Shown piece by piece: positions 13,436-20,050 of a stretch of 21,447 nucleotides of DNA. This stretch comes from JBBRGG01 sp038240875. GTDB taxonomy: Bacteria > Planctomycetota > Phycisphaerae > Phycisphaerales > UBA1924. Numbering within the stretch: position 1 is the first letter of the stretch; the number at the start of each line of letters is the position of its first letter. A program made the translations under genes and the position numbers. The notes beneath the pieces were generated by a model. That model was not told the origin of the DNA. It made no database searches and saw only the letters and a program-made list of their open reading frames with translations. The DNA is taken from the NCBI GenBank assembly GCA_038240875.1, contig JBBRGG010000021.1:1-21447 (forward strand), written 5' to 3'.

Positions 13436-14959
13436 TTAGTCCTCGCCTTGAGCCTTGGTGAATGCCATCTCGCCATCGAACTCTTGCAGTTTCTCAACGT
13501 GGGCCCACTTGATCCCGCTCGCGGCAAACTTCGCGATCACCGCGAGCAAGTCCGAGTCCGGGCAGGTCGCCGTCGCGCCCTTTTCCGCGCCCTGTAGCAT
13601 GATACAACGGCAGCGATACTGATCGTTGCAGTCCGTGATAGCGCCCGCGAGCGGATACACCTTAGTGCCACGGTTCGAAATCATCTTGAGCTTGAGAGGC
13701 ATGCCTTCAAGCACGGCTTCAACCTTTGGCCCAAGCTCAGCAGGGAGCATGTTCGCCTCTATGAAGAGGTCCATGCCGATGGTGCGCGCCGTCTTGGCCT
13801 TTACAAATGCAGGCTCGGAAGACAGCTCTGGGAGCTTGATTGGCGTGGTCGCGCGAACCTTGTATTTCTCTGCGATCTTGCCAAAGTTCGCAATGATCAT
13901 GTCGGTATACGCGGTCGTGGTGAGCGTGTTGGGCTTGTCATAGCCAACAACGTCGCCCGTGCCTACACCCTTTTTCGCGCACTCTTCCAGCGTCACCAGC
14001 ACGGCGTGCTCGATCTTCTGTGCCGCCTCAAAATCGCCCATGTACCGCAGCATCGCAACGCCCGACAACAAGACAGCGGTTGGATTAATGCAGTTCTTCC
14101 CGGCGTACTTGGGCGCGCTCCCGTGCACCGCTTCAAAGATCGCCACTTCGTTGCCAAGGTTGGCCGATGGAGCAAACCCAAGCCCGCCGATAAGCGCGCT
14201 GGTGAGGTCGGACATGATGTCGCCATTCATGTTTGTCGTCACGATGACGTCAAACTGCTCGGGCTTTTTAACAAGCTGGTGGCAGCAATTATCAATGATC
14301 ACGTGCCACGATTCGATTTCAGGATACTCGGGCGCGATCCGTTCAAAGGTGCGCTTAAGCAACCCTTCGGTCAGCTTCATAATGTTGGATTTGCTCGCGC
14401 ACGCGACGCTCTTGCGGCCTTCAGAACGAGCAAACTCGAACGCCGTGCGAATGATCTTCTCGCAACCCTTGGCGCTAATCAGCTTCAAACACTGAGCCAC
14501 GCCCGGCGTCTGCATGTGCTCGATGCCCGCGTACAAATCTTCGACGTTCTCACGTACGACAACCAGATCAATTCCACGGCCAGAATAAGGCGTCTTCACG
14601 CCAGGCAACTCACGCACCGGGCGAATATTCGCGTACGTCTCAAACAGCTTGCGAAGCGTGACGTTGGCCGATTTCTCGCCATAGCCCACGGGCGTGCCCA
14701 AAGGCCCCTTAAGCACCACGCGGGTACGGTGGATCGAGTCGATGGTTTCCTGTGGCACGCCGGAAGAAATGCCTTGTTTGAAAACACTCTCGCCCGCGTG
14801 CACCACTTCCCATTGAATCTTGACGCCTGCGGCTGCGATGATCTTTTGAGTCGCGGCGATACATTCCGGCCCGACACCGTCGCCTGGGATAAGAGTGACG
14901 AGAGTCTTGCCGTCGGGAGACTTGCGAAGCTTGCTAAGAACGCTGCTGGCGATTGCCAT
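13436..14959 (-). CDS. icd: NADP-dependent isocitrate dehydrogenase, Thermus-type with C-terminal domain
   Basis: This enzyme oxidises and decarboxylates isocitrate to 2-oxoglutarate in the TCA cycle. The 507-residue protein starts at the ATG at 14959, which has GGAG six bases upstream; a GTG four codons earlier overlaps that site. Family residues are clear: LIPGDGVGPE near the N-terminus, the substrate loop EKSANVTLRK followed by ANIRPVRE, VVRENVEDLYAGIEH, the metal-site region NMNGDIMSDL, and HGSAPKYAGKNCINPTA. The Lys-Tyr pair in APKYAG is the pattern of NADP-using enzymes; NAD users usually have other residues there. The last ~150 residues form an extra domain beyond the catalytic core, as in the ~496-residue Thermus thermophilus enzyme. 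The gene stands alone, with its own terminator and a divergent neighbour upstream. Confidence 0.93.
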   Translation of the reverse strand: MAIASSVLSKLRKSPDGKTLVTLIPGDGVGPECIAATQKIIAAAGVKIQWEVVHAGESVFKQGISSGVPQETIDSIHRTRVVLKGPLGTPVGYGEKSANVTLRKLFETYANIRPVRELPGVKTPYSGRGIDLVVVRENVEDLYAGIEHMQTPGVAQCLKLISAKGCEKIIRTAFEFARSEGRKSVACASKSNIMKLTEGLLKRTFERIAPEYPEIESWHVIIDNCCHQLVKKPEQFDVIVTTNMNGDIMSDLTSALIGGLGFAPSANLGNEVAIFEAVHGSAPKYAGKNCINPTAVLLSGVAMLRYMGDFEAAQKIEHAVLVTLEECAKKGVGTGDVVGYDKPNTLTTTAYTDMIIANFGKIAEKYKVRATTPIKLPELSSEPAFVKAKTARTIGMDLFIEANMLPAELGPKVEAVLEGMPLKLKMISNRGTKVYPLAGAITDCNDQYRCRCIMLQGAEKGATATCPDSDLLAVIAKFAASGIKWAHVEKLQEFDGEMAFTKAQGED

Positions 14960-14994
14960 GAGATTCTCCACGAATGGATGGGGAAGAATGAACA

Positions 14995-15059
14995 GTCGGC
15001 ATCGCCGACACTATTCAGAACATGTGAAAGTACCAACCGACCAAGCTTCACCATGAAGC
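14995..15059. promoter_or_regulatory. Two small palindromes in the icd upstream region
   Basis: GTCGGC-ATC-GCCGAC (14995-15009) lies 35 bp upstream of the icd start and GCTTCA-CCA-TGAAGC (15045-15059) about 85 bp upstream. Either could be an operator or a leader hairpin. The 261 bp space between icd and the divergent pseudopilin-like gene must also hold both promoters; no -10/-35 pair is convincing. Confidence 0.3.
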
Positions 15060-15220
15060 ATTGCCGGGCCACGAGACAAAGGCTCCAAAGCCACCCCGCT
15101 CGCGTTCGATGCTAGGCCTCGAAATAGTGCGCAATCCTTTTGCGGATTTCTTCTCCAAAGGCCGCCCTGATGCCGTCGCTATCGCCACTGGATCGGGTGC
15201 AACTGTGGTGTACTTGGGGT

Positions 15221-15850
15221 ATGAGCCAACACCCAAACAACCCAAACAACCCAAACAACTCAAACTACCCGCCCGCGTATCAACCCCAGCCAAAGAGTGG
15301 CATGAGCACCGGCTTGCTCGTCGGCCTCATCGTCGGCGGCGTATTCGTCGTCGTAGTAGCCTTCGTAGGCATCATCGGCTCGGGCTGTCTAGCGGGCATG
15401 ATGCTTCCTGCGATAGGCAATGCTCGTCAATCAGCCCAGCAACTCAAGGTCTCGACCCAGGTCCAGAGCATCTTCCAAGCAATCAACATTTACTCAGCCA
15501 ACAACAACGACATGTACCCGCCGACCGATGGCTGGGACCAAGCCCTCATCACCCCAGGCTTTGTTCCAGCAGAAATGTTCGACTCTGTCCGTATCGAAGG
15601 CACGGGCAACGAGATGATTTATACCCCGCCCCCAGGCAAAGACGGCGCACCTGTCGGCAAGATGACAGACATAAGCCTGCCAGGCCAGTGGGTCCTGATT
15701 CGCGAAGATGAAACCAAGCTGCCACCAATCGCACTGAACATCAACGTCGGCTTCGCCGATGGCACCGTGCAAGCCTTAAGCCGTGAACAACTCGCGGCTC
15801 GGCTTGCGGCCCAGATAGTCACCGCCGATGCTATTAAAGCTTTGAAGTAA
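15221..15850 (+). CDS. Pseudopilin-like single-pass membrane protein
   Basis: The protein is 209 residues from ATG 15221. A cytoplasmic tail of 27 residues rich in Pro and Asn is followed by one long membrane helix at 31-63 ending in MLPAIGNARQSAQQ. A helix and a small soluble domain follow (VQSIFQAINIYSANNNDMYPP, then FADGTVQALS near the C-terminus). The MLPAxxxAR hinge and the NIYSxNNNDxYPP segment resemble planctomycete type II secretion/prepilin-like proteins. The FADGT motif recalls the conserved DG motif of DUF1559-type pseudopilins. The processed GFTLxE prepilin cleavage site is missing, so it is probably not cut by a prepilin peptidase. Function unknown; a surface or envelope role is inferred. 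Only a poorly spaced GGGG precedes the start. It diverges from icd and converges on yidC. Confidence 0.75.
   Translation: MSQHPNNPNNPNNSNYPPAYQPQPKSGMSTGLLVGLIVGGVFVVVVAFVGIIGSGCLAGMMLPAIGNARQSAQQLKVSTQVQSIFQAINIYSANNNDMYPPTDGWDQALITPGFVPAEMFDSVRIEGTGNEMIYTPPPGKDGAPVGKMTDISLPGQWVLIREDETKLPPIALNINVGFADGTVQALSREQLAARLAAQIVTADAIKALK
15232..15267. repeat. 9-bp tandem repeat in the pseudopilin-like N-terminus
   Basis: CCCAAACAA occurs three times in a row (15232-15258), followed by a degenerate copy, CTCAAACTA. It encodes the PNN repeat of the cytoplasmic tail and is frame-preserving. Confidence 0.9.
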
Positions 15851-15895
15851 CCGCAGCGATAGCATTACGTCAGCGACACCATCTATTCATGAACC

Positions 15896-15923
15896 AAAAA
15901 AAAGAATCCTCTGAGCCTGAGAG
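15896..15923 (-). terminator. Weak terminator-like structure downstream of yidC
   Basis: On the minus strand CTCT-7 nt-AGAG is followed within a few bases by eight consecutive T. The stem is short; the T-run and the place ~95 bp beyond the yidC stop are the main support. Confidence 0.35.
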
Positions 15924-15951
15924 TTTCTTCGATTTTGGTTTCAATCTCAAT

Positions 15952-16015
15952 CACTGCGTCACTCTGTCACTGCGTCACTCTGCTACTGCGTCGCTCTGCC
16001 ACTCTGCCACTTCTA
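15952..16015. repeat. 8 x 8-bp tandem array abutting the yidC stop codon
   Basis: Eight units of eight bases run without gaps: alternating CACTGCGT and CACTCTGT/C types with single-base changes. The last unit is more diverged (CACTTCTA) and ends two bases before the yidC stop. The early units show a 16 bp higher-order period. Confidence 0.93.
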
Positions 16016-16017
16016 TC

Positions 16018-18447
16018 TTACTTCTTTGGGCCCGTATTCTTCGGCGTGTCCTTCATATTCTGAACCTTCTTCGCTGCGGGGCCTGATCGCTGGCCTTGGC
16101 TTTGCGCCATCTTCTGTGCCTGCTCGATCCGTGCCTGCAAGCGACCCATCAAAGACGTAGGCGAAGCGTTCTTCCGCGCCGTTCTGCGCGCCAACGCCTC
16201 GGCACGCATCTTCTCTACATCCAGCAACCCTTTCTTCTCCATGTGCGCCCGGATCCACTTGGATTCCAAAATACCCAGCGACGAGTTCGCGATGAAGTAG
16301 ATCGCCAACCCCGACGGCGCGTTGTACATGAACACCGGGAACAGGAAGACCATCATCCACTTCACGATCTTTTGCTGCATCTCCTGCTCAGGATTCAGCC
16401 CAGTCGTCGGCGGCGTCATGTACTTCTGCTGGATATAAAAAACCACTCCGAGCAAAATCGGCAGCAAGTTAAACGACCGGATCTCGCCAAGCATCGGCAG
16501 CGTCACGATCGTGCGACCGAAATATACCAAGCGATCTGCTTCCGAAAGATCACCCAAGAACGACCACATCATCGTGCCGCTGGGAATGATCGACTGAAAT
16601 ACGCCAAAGAAACCTCCTTCGTGCCGAAGCTCAACCGCGAAGTAGAGCAAGGCGTAGAGCGCGATCCACACCGGAGTTTGCAGGAACATCGGGATGCACC
16701 CGAGCAACCCTGCCGGGCTGATCCCTTCTTCGCCCCAGAGCTTCGCCGTCTCGGATTGCATCTTCTTTGGATCATCCTTGAACTTCTCTTGCAGCAACTT
16801 TTGCTTAGGCCCGATGGCTTGCATCTGCTTGCCAAAGCGCGCCATGCGAATCTGCGACCAGCGCGTAATCGGGTGCAGCGTCGTACGCACGATCACCACA
16901 AGGAAGATAATCGAGAGCGCCCAATCCAGGAAGACCCAGTTATGCAGGTGGACCATCAACCACAGCAACAGCGAAGTCATAAATGGGAACGTGCAAAAGC
17001 CGCACATCCCCCCAAAGTTATATACCACAAGCCCAGGCATCCCGACTTGCTTCAGCGCGGGCTCGGCCTTAATCGGCAGGCGCGACAACGGCCCCGCGTA
17101 AATCCCGTGCGAAAAATCCGCCGAACCACCCGCGGGTAACGCCAACGGCACGCTCTCCAAACGCAGTGCGGGCAGTTCCATCTTTGGCCCGCGATCAAGC
17201 ACGATCCGGTCTACCGAACCGACCCAATCCATCTTCGGCGCCGTCGGCCCCAGAATCGTCCCCGATGAAACCAAGTTTGTTGGGCTCGCAATCAGCGCTG
17301 GGTCGAGCGCATAAATCGCAACACCAAAGTAACGATTGGTCATCGCCGTCCACACCAGGCCCAGCTTTTCTTTGGTCGATTGCGGGTTAGGCCACTTGGT
17401 GATTTGCGCGGGGAGCCTGCCCAGCGTGTCGCGCTTGCCCACATACACGTCGCGCGTGATCCAGAACTCGTTCGATAACACCGTCGCACGGCTCGGATCC
17501 AGATCCGGTGGCAGCAAAAAGCCAAACCGCAAACGCCGCTTCTCGCCGCCATAGCTCGCCGGATCACTAGGCAATTCAACCGGCCCAGTCTGGAACCAGC
17601 GAATGGTCATAGGCGTAGCCGTCAAGTTAAACGCACGCTGCACCAGCGTGAGCGCGAGCCCACCATCGGATAGAACATATTGACGCTCGATCCGGATGAT
17701 GTCTTCGCCAGTTGCGTCTTGGATAAAGGCTTCAAAGCCACCAAGCTTGCCCGTAGCACGCCACAATGAGCCACCCCGAGCCGTCGCAAGCGCAATAATC
17801 TCGGCAGCCGAAACCTGTCCCGGCTGCGCGCGATTCACTTCAATTGCCAATGCGGCAAACGGTGCCAGCACAGTGACCGAGCCATCGGGCGCGGAAATCC
17901 GCGTCTCTTGTTGCGGGCGGATGTGCGTTTCACGCTTGATCGTTTCAAAGTGGTCGGCCAGATCCAACGACGCAATCCCCGCGCCAGCATCCGAGAACGT
18001 CAGCAACACCTTCGCGCTGCCGCCGGGCTTGATGTCTCCCAAAGGCAATGGCGATTGCACCGGAAAGATCTTCGCCCGCAATCCCATCAAGGGCGCAACC
18101 GGCGTGGCGTTTGATCCTTGTGAAGTCGATGCAGTGGGCACGGATGCCGTGGAAGTAGTTGGAATAGTCGGTGCGGGTGGAATCGTTAAAGCTGGCACAG
18201 CCGCAGTAGTGGGCCCAGCGGCAGGAGTAGCCGAACCAGCAGTAGTAGTTGCAGCGCTCGCGCCCGTAGATGGAGCATCAATCGCGGTACCTTGGGGCGT
18301 GGTGGTGGGGGCGGATTTATTCGTTGAGTTGACGAACATCGCAGCCGCTGCACCAAGCCCGATCAACATGACGACAATCGGCACAACCACTCGCAATGCC
18401 GCGTTGGTCTTAGCCTTCTGTGCCTGCGTTGTATTCAAAAGTGCCAT
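16018..18447 (-). CDS. yidC: Membrane protein insertase YidC
   Basis: YidC inserts and folds inner-membrane proteins, alone or with SecYEG. This copy has 809 residues against ~550 in E. coli. TM1 is at 19-40. A linker of ~90 residues very rich in Ala, Thr and Pro follows, then the periplasmic beta-domain to about 470. The conserved insertase core is next: the helix containing VVIVRTTLHP with the essential positive residue R521, the charged cytoplasmic hairpin (FGKQMQAIGPKQKLLQEKFKDD), GCIPMFLQTPVWIALY, and the final helices with FPVFMYNAPSGLAIYFIANS. The C-terminal tail is basic (KKVQNMKDTPKNTGPKK), as in ribosome-binding YidC/Oxa1 tails. The common rpmH-rnpA-yidC neighbourhood is absent; the nearest upstream genes are a metallophosphoesterase and a MATE protein. 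The 3' end touches an 8 bp repeat array. Confidence 0.96.
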   Translation of the reverse strand: MALLNTTQAQKAKTNAALRVVVPIVVMLIGLGAAAAMFVNSTNKSAPTTTPQGTAIDAPSTGASAATTTAGSATPAAGPTTAAVPALTIPPAPTIPTTSTASVPTASTSQGSNATPVAPLMGLRAKIFPVQSPLPLGDIKPGGSAKVLLTFSDAGAGIASLDLADHFETIKRETHIRPQQETRISAPDGSVTVLAPFAALAIEVNRAQPGQVSAAEIIALATARGGSLWRATGKLGGFEAFIQDATGEDIIRIERQYVLSDGGLALTLVQRAFNLTATPMTIRWFQTGPVELPSDPASYGGEKRRLRFGFLLPPDLDPSRATVLSNEFWITRDVYVGKRDTLGRLPAQITKWPNPQSTKEKLGLVWTAMTNRYFGVAIYALDPALIASPTNLVSSGTILGPTAPKMDWVGSVDRIVLDRGPKMELPALRLESVPLALPAGGSADFSHGIYAGPLSRLPIKAEPALKQVGMPGLVVYNFGGMCGFCTFPFMTSLLLWLMVHLHNWVFLDWALSIIFLVVIVRTTLHPITRWSQIRMARFGKQMQAIGPKQKLLQEKFKDDPKKMQSETAKLWGEEGISPAGLLGCIPMFLQTPVWIALYALLYFAVELRHEGGFFGVFQSIIPSGTMMWSFLGDLSEADRLVYFGRTIVTLPMLGEIRSFNLLPILLGVVFYIQQKYMTPPTTGLNPEQEMQQKIVKWMMVFLFPVFMYNAPSGLAIYFIANSSLGILESKWIRAHMEKKGLLDVEKMRAEALARRTARKNASPTSLMGRLQARIEQAQKMAQSQGQRSGPAAKKVQNMKDTPKNTGPKK

Positions 18448-18944
18448 AGGTTCTCAACGTTTCTCAACACATCCGCCACCATGGTGCGCCATCCAGAGCG
18501 TGGCCAGGCACGTGGGGTAGAAACCAAAGGGTAAACGAACACAAGCGAACGAAACAAACGATTTAGATCCAATCACCAGACGCACACCCGCGCCTGCCTT
18601 TGGATATCCCCAACTCTTTAGAAGTCTCGCAGAATGACTTCTTTCTTCTCGTGACTCAGGCGTCTTGCCTGTGTCTACTTCATCTACTTCTTTATTCTGT
18701 GAGAGGCTCTGACGAGGTTCTATCTCTTTCTTCTGCCTTCGTGCCACCATGATTGCTTCAATCATGATGAAGGCGTTGTCATTGTCTTCGTGCCATCGTG
18801 ACGCACCATAATTCCTTCGAGCCTGGTGCTGCGTTTCCACGAGCCATAAGCCACTAGCCCTGCCATGATTGCCCTTGGATTCCCTCTCTCTCCAAAAGGC
18901 GGTATCAATCGGTCCCAATTTCGCCCAGCATCGCACCCCCGCCA
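18448..18944. other. 497-bp gap between the metallophosphoesterase and yidC genes
   Basis: No real gene is seen. A 163-codon frame on the minus strand begins with a GTG just past the metallophosphoesterase stop, but its composition (patchy, Arg/Ser/Cys/Trp-rich, no domain) looks non-coding. The gap has degenerate copies of a TTCGTGCCA(C/T)C element near 18739 and 18788. It also has ATGATTG-CTT-CAATCAT (18749-18765) and AGAAGTC-9 nt-GACTTCT (18620-18642), the latter followed by TTCTTC on the plus strand. The yidC promoter probably lies here, but none is convincing. Confidence 0.45.
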
Positions 18945-19766
18945 CTATTGCCCCAGAAAGAGCCTGCTCGCCAGATAGCCATCAAGCTGCGGGATCGCCC
19001 GGATCTTTCGCGCGGTCGCTTCGATGTCGTATGCCACACGGACAAACTCGGCGTGCGTGCCGTACATCACCACATAACTCGCACGCGGGTCCGCATCGCG
19101 TGGCTGCCCCACCGACCCCACATTGATCACGGCTTTCTCACCCACGCGAAACCGATACCCCGACTCGCCAAGCTCAACTGGTGAATAAAAATCCGGCTCG
19201 CTGGTGAAGACGCCCGGGAAGTGCGTGTGCCCGACGACGCACACATGCCCCACGCGATCAAATATCGATTCAAGCTTGTCGACCGCGTTAATCGCGTCCT
19301 CACGAAAGATGTATTCGGTAATCGGCCTCCGCGGCGAACCATGCACCGCAAGCAAAGGCAGCGCCGTCCCAGGCCCGCCCGGCGCAAGCGACGCATCGCC
19401 CGACTCTGGGCCGTCGGCACCGATCCGCTCCACCACGCGCACCTTCAAGCGATTCAAAAAGTCGTACCGCTCGGCACGAAGCGCGCTATCGGGTTCCTTG
19501 TCAAACTGATCGCGCGTCCAAAAGGCCGAGCTCTCCGCCGCAAGGTTAAAATTCGTCGGCTCATACAGCACGCCAAAATCGTGGTTGCCCATCAGCGTCC
19601 AGGCGCACCGCGCACGAACAAGGTCCAGGCACTCAAGTGGATCCGGGCCATAGCCAATCGTGTCTCCCAGGCAGATGATCCGGGTGATGCCTCGCTGATC
19701 GATGTCCGCAAGGACAGCCCGCAAGGCCGTGGCGTTGGCGTGGATGTCACTGATAATCGCGGAGGG
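18945..19766 (-). CDS. Metallophosphoesterase (calcineurin-like, YfcE/ApaH-type fold)
   Basis: This is a cytoplasmic dinuclear metal phosphoesterase of about 273 residues. All five motif blocks are present: SDIHAN, GDTIGYGPDP, GNHD, VHGSP and GHTHFP. The GYGPDPLECLD stretch and the insertion after the Asn-His motif are typical of the family often described as serine/threonine phosphatase-like or MJ0936/YfcE-like. The natural substrate is unknown. No ATG lies near the start. GTG 19766 puts SDIHAN eight residues in, as in relatives, with GGGAG at a rather long 12-base distance. A TTG at 19844 would add 26 residues. It lies between MATE (upstream, 284 bp) and yidC on the same strand, probably as separate transcription units. 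Confidence 0.85.
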   Translation of the reverse strand, partial: PSAIISDIHANATALRAVLADIDQRGITRIICLGDTIGYGPDPLECLDLVRARCAWTLMGNHDFGVLYEPTNFNLAAESSAFWTRDQFDKEPDSALRAERYDFLNRLKVRVVERIGADGPESGDASLAPGGPGTALPLLAVHGSPRRPITEYIFREDAINAVDKLESIFDRVGHVCVVGHTHFPGVFTSEPDFYSPVELGESGYRFRVGEKAVINVGSVGQPRDADPRASYVVMYGTHAEFVRVAYDIEATARKIRAIPQLDGYLASRLFLGQ

Positions 19767-19923
19767 CACGAGTGAGGAGATCTCCCAAAGGGTCGTCAAG
19801 CGGTCGTTATGCGAACCAAACAGCACGGCTGCCACAGGATTCAATCTCGATAGTGCCTCATTGAGCCAACCACGAGAGCCGATGCGATGGTAGTCCTACT
19901 GAAACACGGTTTGACGCATGGAT

Positions 19924-19952
19924 CAAGTTGCAGCAATCCGCGCCGCAACTTG
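19924..19952. repeat. 8-bp inverted repeat upstream of the metallophosphoesterase
   Basis: CAAGTTGC and GCAACTTG face each other across 13 bases, with an additional GC/GC pair inside. No T-run follows on either strand. It may be an operator or leader structure. Confidence 0.4.
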
Positions 19953-20050
19953 CTACTGATTCGGAATCCAGATTGCTTGATTCCCATCGCTGCAATCCTC
20001 AAATGGTCGTGCATCGCCGGGACCACTACCTATGAAATCCACGGATGCGT

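Noticed and set aside
14006..15115. 369-codon frame on the plus strand
   Set aside because: It lies opposite icd, whose motifs are complete; composition is His/Arg-rich as in typical antisense frames of GC-rich genes.
15061..15711. 216-codon frame on the plus strand overlapping the pseudopilin-like gene
   Set aside because: It shares most of its length with the pseudopilin-like gene in another frame and becomes Arg/His-rich noise; only the 15221 frame has a membrane helix and motifs.
16096..17139. 347-codon frame on the plus strand
   Set aside because: It is antisense to yidC, extremely Arg/His/Gln-rich, with no recognisable fold.
17696..18520. 274-codon frame on the plus strand
   Set aside because: It is antisense to the N-terminal half and leader of yidC; its Ala/Val-rich run simply mirrors the Ala/Thr linker codons.
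18454..18945. 163-codon frame on the minus strand between the metallophosphoesterase and yidC
   Set aside because: GTG start directly after a stop, patchy composition, no motif, and it contains the short-repeat elements; treated as non-coding.
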